Positions 7,201-12,015 of a stretch of DNA of 12,015 bases are shown here, piece after piece. Under the pieces are notes generated by a model that was given only the letters and a program-made list of their open reading frames with translations, was not told the origin of the DNA and did not search any database. Position numbers and translations under genes: made by a program. Origin of the DNA: UBA8522 sp049287565 (GTDB taxonomy: Bacteria; Acidobacteriota; Aminicenantia; Aminicenantales; UBA8522). Positions within the stretch are counted from its first letter, which is position 1; each line of letters opens with the position of its first letter. The stretch lies in NCBI GenBank assembly GCA_049287565.1, contig JBAQGA010000207.1, positions 1 to 12,015 of the forward strand, read 5' to 3'.

Positions 7201-7286
7201 ACCAACATGGTGAGGAGGGGAGATTCATCGCCCGGAGCGGGAGTTCGCCACCTCGCGGAAAAAGGAAATTTTTAAAGGAGGAAAGG

Positions 7287-7616
7287 ATGGAATCAAAAAT
7301 GCGGGTCGACAACTACACGAAATTTATTCTCTCCGTCATTGCCCTTTGCCTTGTTTTTATTTGCCTCCAAGAGGTTAGGTTATTTCCCATGCTGTATGGC
7401 TCTACACCTGATATTGTTGATGTCCGAATTAAGGCGATTGAACGGGTGCCCGGACAAAATTGGGATTCGATATTGATTGGGATTATTGATAAATTACCCG
7501 TTGAAGTAGTGAATGTGGCGGCGATTCCAGTGGAAGTAAAAAATTCTCTGCTGCCGGTGGACGTGAAGAATGTCGACGTAAAATCAACTCTGAAGCCGAT
7601 AGAAGTGAAGAAATAG
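7287..7616 (+). CDS. Small membrane-anchored protein with a P-V-E-V repeat tail, unknown function
   Basis: A 109-residue protein that I cannot assign to a family. A short polar N-terminus (about 1-12) precedes a single hydrophobic helix (about 13-27, FILSVIALCLVFICL) without an obvious cleavage site, so it is probably an N-terminal anchor with the rest outside the cytoplasm. A middle segment with VDVRIKAIERV (about 44-54) leads to a C-terminal tail of short strand-like units: LPVEVVNV, IPVEVKNS, LPVDVKNV, DVKST, KPIEVKK. These suggest a small repetitive beta structure or a flexible stalk. The start is well supported by AAAGGAGG (7274-7281), 5 nt before the ATG, and by a near-consensus promoter 86 bp upstream. 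These are the best expression signals in the window. It is monocistronic and converges with the YjbQ gene 21 bp away. Its composition is less GC-rich than its neighbours. Confidence 0.7.
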   Translation: MESKMRVDNYTKFILSVIALCLVFICLQEVRLFPMLYGSTPDIVDVRIKAIERVPGQNWDSILIGIIDKLPVEVVNVAAIPVEVKNSLLPVDVKNVDVKSTLKPIEVKK

Positions 7617-7637
7617 AAGAAGAATATTTTATAGCTT

Positions 7638-8033
7638 TTAAGAGGGGATGAGCTTGACGTAGACCTGGCGGCGGCGGGGGCCGTCGAACTCGCAGAAAAA
7701 GATCCCCTGCCACGTCCCTAGGACAAGCCGCCCGTCCTCGACAAGGATGAGGACGGACGCGCCCACCAGGCTGCTCTTGACGTGGGCGGGCGAGTTCCCC
7801 TCCGAGTGAGCGTAGGGGAGGGAATCGGGGACGGCCTTGCGCAAGGTCATCAGGATGTCCTGCCTCACTGTCGGATCGGCGTTCTCGTTGATGGTCACGG
7901 CGGCGGTCGTATGCGGCACGTAGACCACACAGAGCCCCGATTGGACTTTCGACTTCCGAACCTCGTCCTCGACCGGCCGGGTGATGTCGACGAAGGCCTC
8001 CCGGGTCGGCGTTTGAACATCGAATTTATTCAT
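7638..8033 (-). CDS. yjbQ: YjbQ/UPF0047 family protein (secondary thiamine-phosphate synthase-like)
   Basis: A 131-residue protein, full length for the UPF0047 family, a small trimeric fold. The family signatures are all present: PHTTAAVTINENAD with His41 and Asn49-Glu50-Asn51, then YAHSEGNSPAHVKSSLVG with His76, Asn80 and His84, then GTWQ (106-109) and CEFDGPRRR (114-122). The conserved His residues probably form a metal or ligand site. The E. coli member was reported to have weak thiamine-phosphate synthase activity, hence the common product name, but the physiological role is unsettled. The ATG has GAGAGG 6 nt upstream (8040-8045). No thiamine gene is nearby, so context gives no support for a thiamine role. 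Confidence 0.92.
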   Translation of the reverse strand: MNKFDVQTPTREAFVDITRPVEDEVRKSKVQSGLCVVYVPHTTAAVTINENADPTVRQDILMTLRKAVPDSLPYAHSEGNSPAHVKSSLVGASVLILVEDGRLVLGTWQGIFFCEFDGPRRRQVYVKLIPS

Positions 8034-8067
8034 GGCTGACCTCTCTTAATATTCACCCTCTCCCCAA

Positions 8068-8091
8068 CCCTCTCCCATCAAAGGGAGAGGG
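8068..8091. repeat. CCCTCTCCC-ATCAAA-GGGAGAGGG hairpin repeat
   Basis: This is the best copy of the family: a perfect 9-bp stem (8068-8076 with 8083-8091) around ATCAAA, preceded by a partial direct copy CCCTCTCCCC (8056-8065). The TTCACCCTCTCCC lead-in also precedes the 7061-7083 copy. No T-run follows. It lies upstream of the YjbQ gene and is transcribed, if at all, in its leader. Confidence 0.65.
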
Positions 8092-8106
8092 AGCAGCAGG
8101 CCATTC

Positions 8107-8134
8107 GCTTCTCCCGTCGCAGGGAGAGAGAAGC
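8107..8134. repeat. Second hairpin of the 8068-8167 repeat cluster
   Basis: TCTCCC (8110-8115) pairs with GGGAGA (8122-8127) around GTCGCA, with further GCT and AGC bases at the ends (8107-8134). It is a diverged member of the CTCTCCC family with a different loop. Confidence 0.4.
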
Positions 8135-8145
8135 AGATCATTTTC

Positions 8146-8167
8146 TGCTCCCATTGAAGGGCGAGGG
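8146..8167. repeat. Third hairpin-type repeat of the cluster
   Basis: TGCTCCCATTGAAGGGCGAGGG (8146-8167) keeps the CTCCCAT-AAGGG(C)GAGGG pattern and is followed by ATATTATT, as the 7061-7083 copy is followed by ATATTATT. Its right arm matches the degenerate copy at 809-817. The 362-bp gene-free stretch from 8034 to 8395 holds these three repeats and then the nrdD control region. Confidence 0.45.
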
Positions 8168-8249
8168 ATATTATTTCCTGTATTTATGAATTATTCAAGT
8201 CAGCCATCGGGGGGAGGAATTCAGGCGAAAAAAATTTTAAAATTCACCC

Positions 8250-8278
8250 TTGACAAGACTTTTCGAGAGGAGTAGATT
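8250..8278 (+). promoter_or_regulatory. Promoter of the nrdD operon
   Basis: TTGACA (8250-8255), a 17-bp spacer and TAGATT (8273-8278) make a good sigma-70-type promoter, with the start expected near 8285. An A/T-rich tract (8228-8244) immediately upstream could act as an UP element. The predicted start falls next to the first NrdR-like box, which fits repression by promoter occlusion. The leader to nrdD would be about 110 nt. Confidence 0.65.
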
Positions 8279-8289
8279 CAGAACGAAAA

Positions 8290-8337
8290 CTACAATATTT
8301 TGTAGATTGGGCCGGCAAGATACACTAAATATCGCAC
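8290..8337 (+). promoter_or_regulatory. Tandem NrdR-box-like operator
   Basis: Two 16-bp sites are spaced 32 bp start to start. Box 1 (8290-8305), CTACAATATTTTGTAG, is nearly palindromic and matches the NrdR consensus acaCwAtATaTwGtgt at 12 of 16 positions. Box 2 (8322-8337), ACACTAAATATCGCAC, keeps the left half ACACTA and the AT-rich core but is weaker on the right (11 of 16). Paired NrdR boxes separated by about three helical turns are the known arrangement upstream of ribonucleotide reductase operons, where ATP/dATP-sensing NrdR represses. Placement directly after the promoter and before nrdD strongly supports the call. nrdR itself is not in the window. Confidence 0.75.
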
Positions 8338-8395
8338 TCATGAGGTTGGCCGTTTGACCGGTTTCCGCTGTCTATAGGGAGGAAGGAGGCGCACG

Positions 8396-10468
8396 ATGAC
8401 CCGCGGTATTTCCAGGATCAAGAAAAGAGACGGAACTGTTGTCGATTTCGTCCAGGACAAGATTACCAACGCCGTTTTCAAGGCCATGGAGGCCAACGGC
8501 ATCAACGACCGCGCGGCCGCCAAGACCGTCTCCGATATCGCCACCTTCATGGTCGAGGACAAGTTCGGCGGTTACACGACCCCTTCCGTGGAGCAGATCC
8601 AGGACATCGTCGAAATGGTCCTGATGAAGCAGGGCTACCACGATGTCGCCAAGTCGTACATCCTCTACCGCGAGCGCCACAAGTCCATCCGCGAGGCCAG
8701 GAAGACCGGCCTCAACCTGGAGCGGCTGATCAAGGACTACATCAGCGACGTCGACTGGAAGATCCGGGAGAACAGCAACGAGGGCGTCATCAGCTTCTCC
8801 GGGCTCAACGCCCGCGTCTCCGGCGAGGTCCTCTCCAACTTCGCCCTCAACCACCTCTATTCCGAGCGCATCAAGAAGGCCCACCAGGACGGCGAGTTCC
8901 ACATCCACGATCTTTCCTATCCCATCGTCGGCTACTGCGCCGGCTGGTCGCTCGACAAGCTCCTCCGCAAGGGTTTCGGCCACGTCCCCAACCAGGTCCA
9001 CTCCAACCCGGCCAAGCACCTCGAGACGGCCACCCTCCACATGGTCAACTTCATCGGGACGATGCAGGGCGAGTTCGCCGGCGCCCAGGCATTCTCCTCG
9101 GTCGATACCCTGCTCGCGCCCTTTGTCCGGTCCGACAGGCTCGACTACGACCGGGTCAAGCAGGACATCCAGAAGCTCATCTTCGGCCTCAACGTGCCCT
9201 CGCGTTGGGGCTGGCAGACGCCCTTCTCCAACCTCACTTTCGACCTTACCATCCCGGACGACATGAGGGACAAAAAGGTCGTCGTCGGCGGGGTCGAACA
9301 GGACTCGGTCTATGGCGACTACCAGGAAGAGATGGACATGATCAACCGGGCCTTCCTCGAGCTCATGATCGAGGGCGACCAGAAGGGCCGCGTCTTCACC
9401 TTCCCCATCCCGACCTACAACCTCAGCCGGGATTTCTCCTGGGACACGCCGATCGCCGACCTTCTTTTCGAGGCCACCGCCAAGTACGGGCTGCCGTACT
9501 TCCAGAACTACATCGGCACCAACTTGAATCCCGGCGACATCCGGGCAATGTGCTGCCGCCTCAACCTCGACCAGCGGGAGCTCCTTCGCCGCCCCGGGAA
9601 TATCTGGGGCCCCGGCGATTCGACGGGCTCGATCGGGGTGGTCACCCTCAACCTCAATCGCATCGGCTACGAGGCCAAGACCAAGGAGGAGTTCTTCGTC
9701 AAGCTCGCCGACCTCATGGTCCTGGCCAAGGAGTCGCTCGAGACCAAGCGCGAGGTGGTCAACAATATGCTCCAGAAAGGGATGATGCCCTACACCCTCG
9801 TCTACCTCGGCCACTTCGACAACCATTTCTCGACCATCGGCATCCTCGGGATGCACGAGGCCTGCCTGAACCTCCTGGGTCGGGGGATCGGCACTCCCGA
9901 GGGAAAGGAATTCGCCACCGAGACACTGACCTTCATGCGCGGCATTCTGCGGCAGTTCCAGGAGGAGACGGGAAGCCTCTACAACCTCGAGGCCACCCCG
10001 GCCGAATCCACTTCCTACCGGTTGGCCCGGAAAGACAGGGCGAAATACAAGAACATCATCACCTCGGGGACCGAAAAAACCCCCTACCTCACGAACTCCA
10101 CCCAGCTCAACGTCGATGCCACCCGCGATGTCTTCGAGGCGCTCCAGCACCAGCAGGACATCCAGAGCCTCTACACCGGCGGCACCATCTTCCACAGCTT
10201 CCTCCCCGAGTCGATCGACCGCGAGACCTGCCGCAAACTGGTCAAGAAGATCGCCCAGACCAAGATCCCCTACTTCAGCGTCACGCCGACCTTCTCGATC
10301 TGCTACAATCACGGCTACCTGAGGGGCGAGCACCCGAAATGCCCGAAGTGCGGTTCCGATACCGAGGTCTTCTCCCGAATCGTCGGCTACCTCCGGCCGA
10401 TCCGGACTTGGAACGACGGCAAGCAGCAGGAGTTCAAGGAGCGGACGCCTTACGAGAAGATCCAGTAG
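8396..10468 (+). CDS. nrdD: Anaerobic (class III) ribonucleoside-triphosphate reductase, catalytic subunit
   Basis: A 690-residue glycyl-radical enzyme that makes deoxyribonucleotides without oxygen. An N-terminal ATP-cone (about 4-95; VVDFVQDKITNAVFKAM) provides allosteric activity control. The barrel carries GYCAGWSL (Cys181, the probable second active-site thiol) and RAMCCRL with adjacent Cys386-Cys387, where the thiyl-radical Cys lies. Near the C-terminus, Cys636-x2-His639 and Cys649-x2-Cys652 match the zinc-site region, and RIVGYLRP places the radical at Gly664. Nine residues before that Gly, where the E. coli formate-type enzyme has Met, there is Asp655. This and the Cys pair suggest the redoxin-dependent subtype. 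The ATG has AAGGAGG 6 nt upstream. It is first in an operon with a redoxin and nrdG, under predicted NrdR control. Family certain; reductant subtype inferred. Confidence 0.97.
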   Translation: MTRGISRIKKRDGTVVDFVQDKITNAVFKAMEANGINDRAAAKTVSDIATFMVEDKFGGYTTPSVEQIQDIVEMVLMKQGYHDVAKSYILYRERHKSIREARKTGLNLERLIKDYISDVDWKIRENSNEGVISFSGLNARVSGEVLSNFALNHLYSERIKKAHQDGEFHIHDLSYPIVGYCAGWSLDKLLRKGFGHVPNQVHSNPAKHLETATLHMVNFIGTMQGEFAGAQAFSSVDTLLAPFVRSDRLDYDRVKQDIQKLIFGLNVPSRWGWQTPFSNLTFDLTIPDDMRDKKVVVGGVEQDSVYGDYQEEMDMINRAFLELMIEGDQKGRVFTFPIPTYNLSRDFSWDTPIADLLFEATAKYGLPYFQNYIGTNLNPGDIRAMCCRLNLDQRELLRRPGNIWGPGDSTGSIGVVTLNLNRIGYEAKTKEEFFVKLADLMVLAKESLETKREVVNNMLQKGMMPYTLVYLGHFDNHFSTIGILGMHEACLNLLGRGIGTPEGKEFATETLTFMRGILRQFQEETGSLYNLEATPAESTSYRLARKDRAKYKNIITSGTEKTPYLTNSTQLNVDATRDVFEALQHQQDIQSLYTGGTIFHSFLPESIDRETCRKLVKKIAQTKIPYFSVTPTFSICYNHGYLRGEHPKCPKCGSDTEVFSRIVGYLRPIRTWNDGKQQEFKERTPYEKIQ

Positions 10469-10768
10469 GTGGCCATGGACTATCTTCTCTTCACCTACCC
10501 GAATTGTGACAAGTGCGAGGCCCTGAAGGGCTACTTGCAGACGGCGGAGGCAGTGGGAGCGGTGGCGAGTGCGCCGCTTCGGGGTGAGGAATTGAGCCTG
10601 GCCCAGAAGGAGGGGAAGCTCAGGGTGCGCGAGTTTCTCGGCCGGATCAAGCGCGACGAGAAGGGGGTGATCATCCTGCCCATCTTCGTGTTGCGCGAGG
10701 AGGGCCGGGTGCTCGGGATCTTCAACAACCAAGTGGAGCTCGACGGTTGGTTGAGATCAAGGGCCTAG
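10469..10768 (+). CDS. Glutaredoxin/NrdH-like redoxin within the nrdD-nrdG operon
   Basis: A 99-residue thioredoxin-fold protein. The start YLLFTYPNCDKC has a CxxC redox site (Cys13-Asp-Lys-Cys16, GTG numbering) at the end of the first strand. VIILPIFVL carries a probable cis-Pro (Pro71) before the next strand, as in NrdH/glutaredoxins, and GRVLGIFNNQVELDGWL closes the fold. The segment between (about 25-65) is longer and more charged than in classical NrdH. The gene begins directly after the nrdD stop: GTG at 10469, or ATG at 10475 giving 97 residues. It overlaps nrdG by 22 bp, so it must be co-expressed with both. The position strongly suggests it supplies electrons to NrdD in place of formate. 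The name is withheld because it could instead be a redoxin serving other partners. Confidence 0.85.
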   Translation: MAMDYLLFTYPNCDKCEALKGYLQTAEAVGAVASAPLRGEELSLAQKEGKLRVREFLGRIKRDEKGVIILPIFVLREEGRVLGIFNNQVELDGWLRSRA

Positions 10769-11445
10769 AGAAGTTCGCGCCCCTTGATTTCCCGGGGTTC
10801 ATCTCAGCGACGGTTTTTCTGGGCGGGTGCAATTTCCGCTGTCCCTTCTGCCATAACGCCGACCTCGTCCTCAGGCCGGAGGCGCTCGACACCATTCCTC
10901 TGGACTATTTCATCACCTTTCTCGAGAGCCGCCGGGACTGGCTGGAGGCGGTCTGTGTCACCGGCGGCGAGCCGCTCATCTGGGACGACCTGGAGGTGTT
11001 GCTCCGGGTCATCAAGGACCGGAACATGCTGGTCAAACTGGACACCAACGGGTCGCGGCCGGACCGGCTGGCCGATCTTATCGGCTCCCAGCTTGTCGAT
11101 CATATCGCCATGGATGTCAAGGCGCCCCTCCACAAGTACAAGCAGGTGACGCGGTCCGAGGTCAGCGAGGACGACATCGCCCGCAGCATCGAGATCGTCC
11201 GGAAGTGCGAGCTGCCCTACACCTTCCGGACCACGGTCGTCCCCGGGCTGGTCGGGGAGAAGGACCTTCTGGAGATCGCCCAGATGCTCCACCGGGCCAA
11301 GCGCTTCCAGATCCAGCAGTATTCGAACCGGAATACGTTGGACAAGCTCTTCGCCCAGGTCGATCCCTACCCGGAGGAGACCATCAGCCGCATAGCCGAG
11401 CTGGTTAAACCATATTTCGATGAGGTCCGGGTCGAGGGGGTTTGA
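10747..11445 (+). CDS. nrdG: Anaerobic ribonucleotide reductase activating protein (radical SAM)
   Basis: A 232-residue radical-SAM enzyme that installs the glycyl radical on NrdD. The cluster-binding motif C-x3-C-x2-C is Cys28-NFR-Cys32-PF-Cys35, right after DFPGFISATVFLGG, with TGGEPL (72-77) as the SAM-binding loop. KLDTNGSRPD and VDHIAMDVKAPL are typical of the NrdG/pyruvate-formate-lyase-activase group, and the length and motifs fit the NrdG2 type. It starts at TTG (10747) inside the redoxin gene, with GGAG (10735-10738) 8 nt upstream. This is the only start that keeps the conserved N-terminal VEIKGLEKFAPLDFPG. Context after nrdD and the redoxin settles the role. The stop codon is overlapped by a dispersed repeat (11444-11470). 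Confidence 0.94.
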   Translation: MVEIKGLEKFAPLDFPGFISATVFLGGCNFRCPFCHNADLVLRPEALDTIPLDYFITFLESRRDWLEAVCVTGGEPLIWDDLEVLLRVIKDRNMLVKLDTNGSRPDRLADLIGSQLVDHIAMDVKAPLHKYKQVTRSEVSEDDIARSIEIVRKCELPYTFRTTVVPGLVGEKDLLEIAQMLHRAKRFQIQQYSNRNTLDKLFAQVDPYPEETISRIAELVKPYFDEVRVEGV

Positions 11446-11470
11446 ATTATGGGGACACTAGCATTAATTC
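11444..11470. repeat. GAATTATGG...TTAATTC repeat, single-arm copy
   Basis: A 27-nt element beginning GAATTATGG and ending TTAATTC, matching 6616-6642 at 21 of 27 positions without gaps. It carries GGGGACACTA in the core. It starts inside the nrdG stop codon (TGA, 11443-11445) and lies between nrdG and dut. Unlike the 6616-6691 element it lacks the second arm, so it may be a solo or decayed copy. Confidence 0.55.
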
Positions 11471-11506
11471 GCAGAGAGAACAGCGAGCCGGAGGGCAAGA
11501 CGAGCA

Positions 11507-11935
11507 ATGAAGCTGAGAGTCAAGAGAATCAGCACCGGGGCCAGGCTGCCAGCTTATAGTCATCCGGGAGACGCCGGCATGGACCTGTTCGCGGCCGAGG
11601 AGGCTGTGCTCGGCGCGGGAGAGGTGAAGGCCGTCCCGACCGGCGTCAAGATGGCCATCCCCGAGGGGTACGTCGGACTGATCTGGGACAAAAGCGGGCT
11701 CTCGCTCCAGGGTGTCCATAGGCTGGCGGGCGTGGTCGATGCCGGCTACCGGGGCGAGGTCAAAGTCGTCATGGTCAACCTGGGCAGGAAGCCTTATGTT
11801 TTCAAGCAGGGCCAGAAAGTCGCCCAGATGCTCATCCAGCCGGTCCAAGTGGTCGAGGTCGTCGATGTCGGGGAGGATGATCTCGACGAGACGGCGCGCG
11901 GCGAGGGCGGCTTCGGTTCCACCGGCCAGTTCTAA
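11507..11935 (+). CDS. dut: Deoxyuridine 5'-triphosphate nucleotidohydrolase (dUTPase)
   Basis: A 142-residue trimeric-type dUTPase. It hydrolyses dUTP to dUMP and pyrophosphate, keeping uracil out of DNA and feeding dTMP synthesis. All five motifs are visible: I, DAGMDL (22-27); II, DKSGLS (61-66); III, GVVDAGYRGE with the catalytic-type Asp78 and Tyr81; IV, GQKVAQMLI (102-110); V, RGEGGFGSTG (131-140), which closes over the neighbouring active site. Motif II reads DKSGLS rather than the common PRSGLA, but the Ser-Gly-Leu core is intact, so activity is expected. The ATG has GGAGGG (11490-11495) at an 11-nt spacing. It lies 61 bp after nrdG on the same strand and may belong to the same transcript, which fits a dNTP-supply cluster, although a repeat lies between them and no separate promoter is evident. 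Confidence 0.96.
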   Translation: MKLRVKRISTGARLPAYSHPGDAGMDLFAAEEAVLGAGEVKAVPTGVKMAIPEGYVGLIWDKSGLSLQGVHRLAGVVDAGYRGEVKVVMVNLGRKPYVFKQGQKVAQMLIQPVQVVEVVDVGEDDLDETARGEGGFGSTGQF

Positions 11936-11959
11936 GAAGAATAGAGATGTTCCTTTTCT

Positions 11960-11996
11960 CCTCCCCCCTTGTGGGGGAGGATTGAGGAGAGGGGGG
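11960..11996. repeat. G-rich dispersed repeat, copy 2, with hairpin
   Basis: CCTCCCCC (11960-11967) pairs perfectly with GGGGGAGG (11973-11980) around CTTGT, followed by a GAGGAGAGGGGGG tract. It matches the first 25 bases of the window. It lies 25 bp after dut and could slow or stop transcription, but no T-run follows, so it is listed as a repeat and not a terminator. Confidence 0.5.
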
Positions 11997-12015
11997 TAGT
12001 TGTAATGATTTACAG

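Noticed and set aside
8068..8091. Intrinsic terminator
   Set aside because: The stem is strong but no run of T follows on either strand, and the element recurs at other loci, so it fits a dispersed repeat better.
8056..8170. Possible CRISPR array from repeated CTCTCCC/GGGAGAG units
   Set aside because: The units are self-complementary hairpins of differing length and sequence at irregular distances, with no unique spacers of constant length and no cas gene.
8372..10732. A 786-codon open frame on the minus strand opposite nrdD
   Set aside because: It lies opposite the unmistakable nrdD and redoxin genes. Its translation is a low-complexity mix of Leu, Val, Glu, Asp and Gly with no recognisable domain, as expected from the complement of GC-rich codons.

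Overview
The window looks like a chromosomal piece of a GC-rich, Gram-negative bacterium that can live without oxygen. It carries a complete tripartite efflux pump, which needs an outer membrane, and an oxygen-sensitive class III ribonucleotide reductase. The many short dispersed palindromes between genes and the overall style resemble Acidobacteriota/Aminicenantes-like genomes, but that placement is a weak inference from memory.

Layout. (1) 1-850: an AT-richer island with a toxin-first type II toxin-antitoxin pair (RelE/HigB-like toxin and XRE antitoxin, overlapping by 14 bp), preceded by two 18-bp inverted repeats that could be its operators. (2) 848-6415, minus strand: an efflux operon transcribed as outer-membrane channel, then periplasmic adaptor, then RND transporter. 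The genes overlap and both downstream genes start with GTG. An extended -10 promoter precedes the operon. (3) 6416-7286: a long imperfect palindrome (6616-6691), a probably 5'-truncated orphan ORF, a CTCTCCC hairpin repeat and a strong sigma-70-type promoter. (4) 7287-7616: an unrecognised small membrane-anchored protein with a Pro-Val-Glu-Val repeat tail, convergent with a YjbQ/UPF0047 gene (7638-8033, minus). (5) 8034-8395: three hairpin repeats followed by a promoter and two tandem NrdR-box-like sites. (6) 8396-11445: nrdD, a small CxxC redoxin and nrdG, packed as one operon. (7) 11507-11935: dut (dUTPase), separated from nrdG by another copy of the GAATTATGG-type repeat.

The most coherent biology is a dNTP-supply block: anaerobic ribonucleotide reductase, its activase, a probable dedicated thiol reductant and dUTPase, with predicted NrdR repression upstream of nrdD. 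The nrdD active site (adjacent cysteines, no Met nine residues before the glycyl-radical Gly) and the redoxin encoded between nrdD and nrdG both point to a redoxin-dependent rather than formate-dependent class III enzyme. I found no CRISPR array, rRNA, tRNA or complete insertion sequence.
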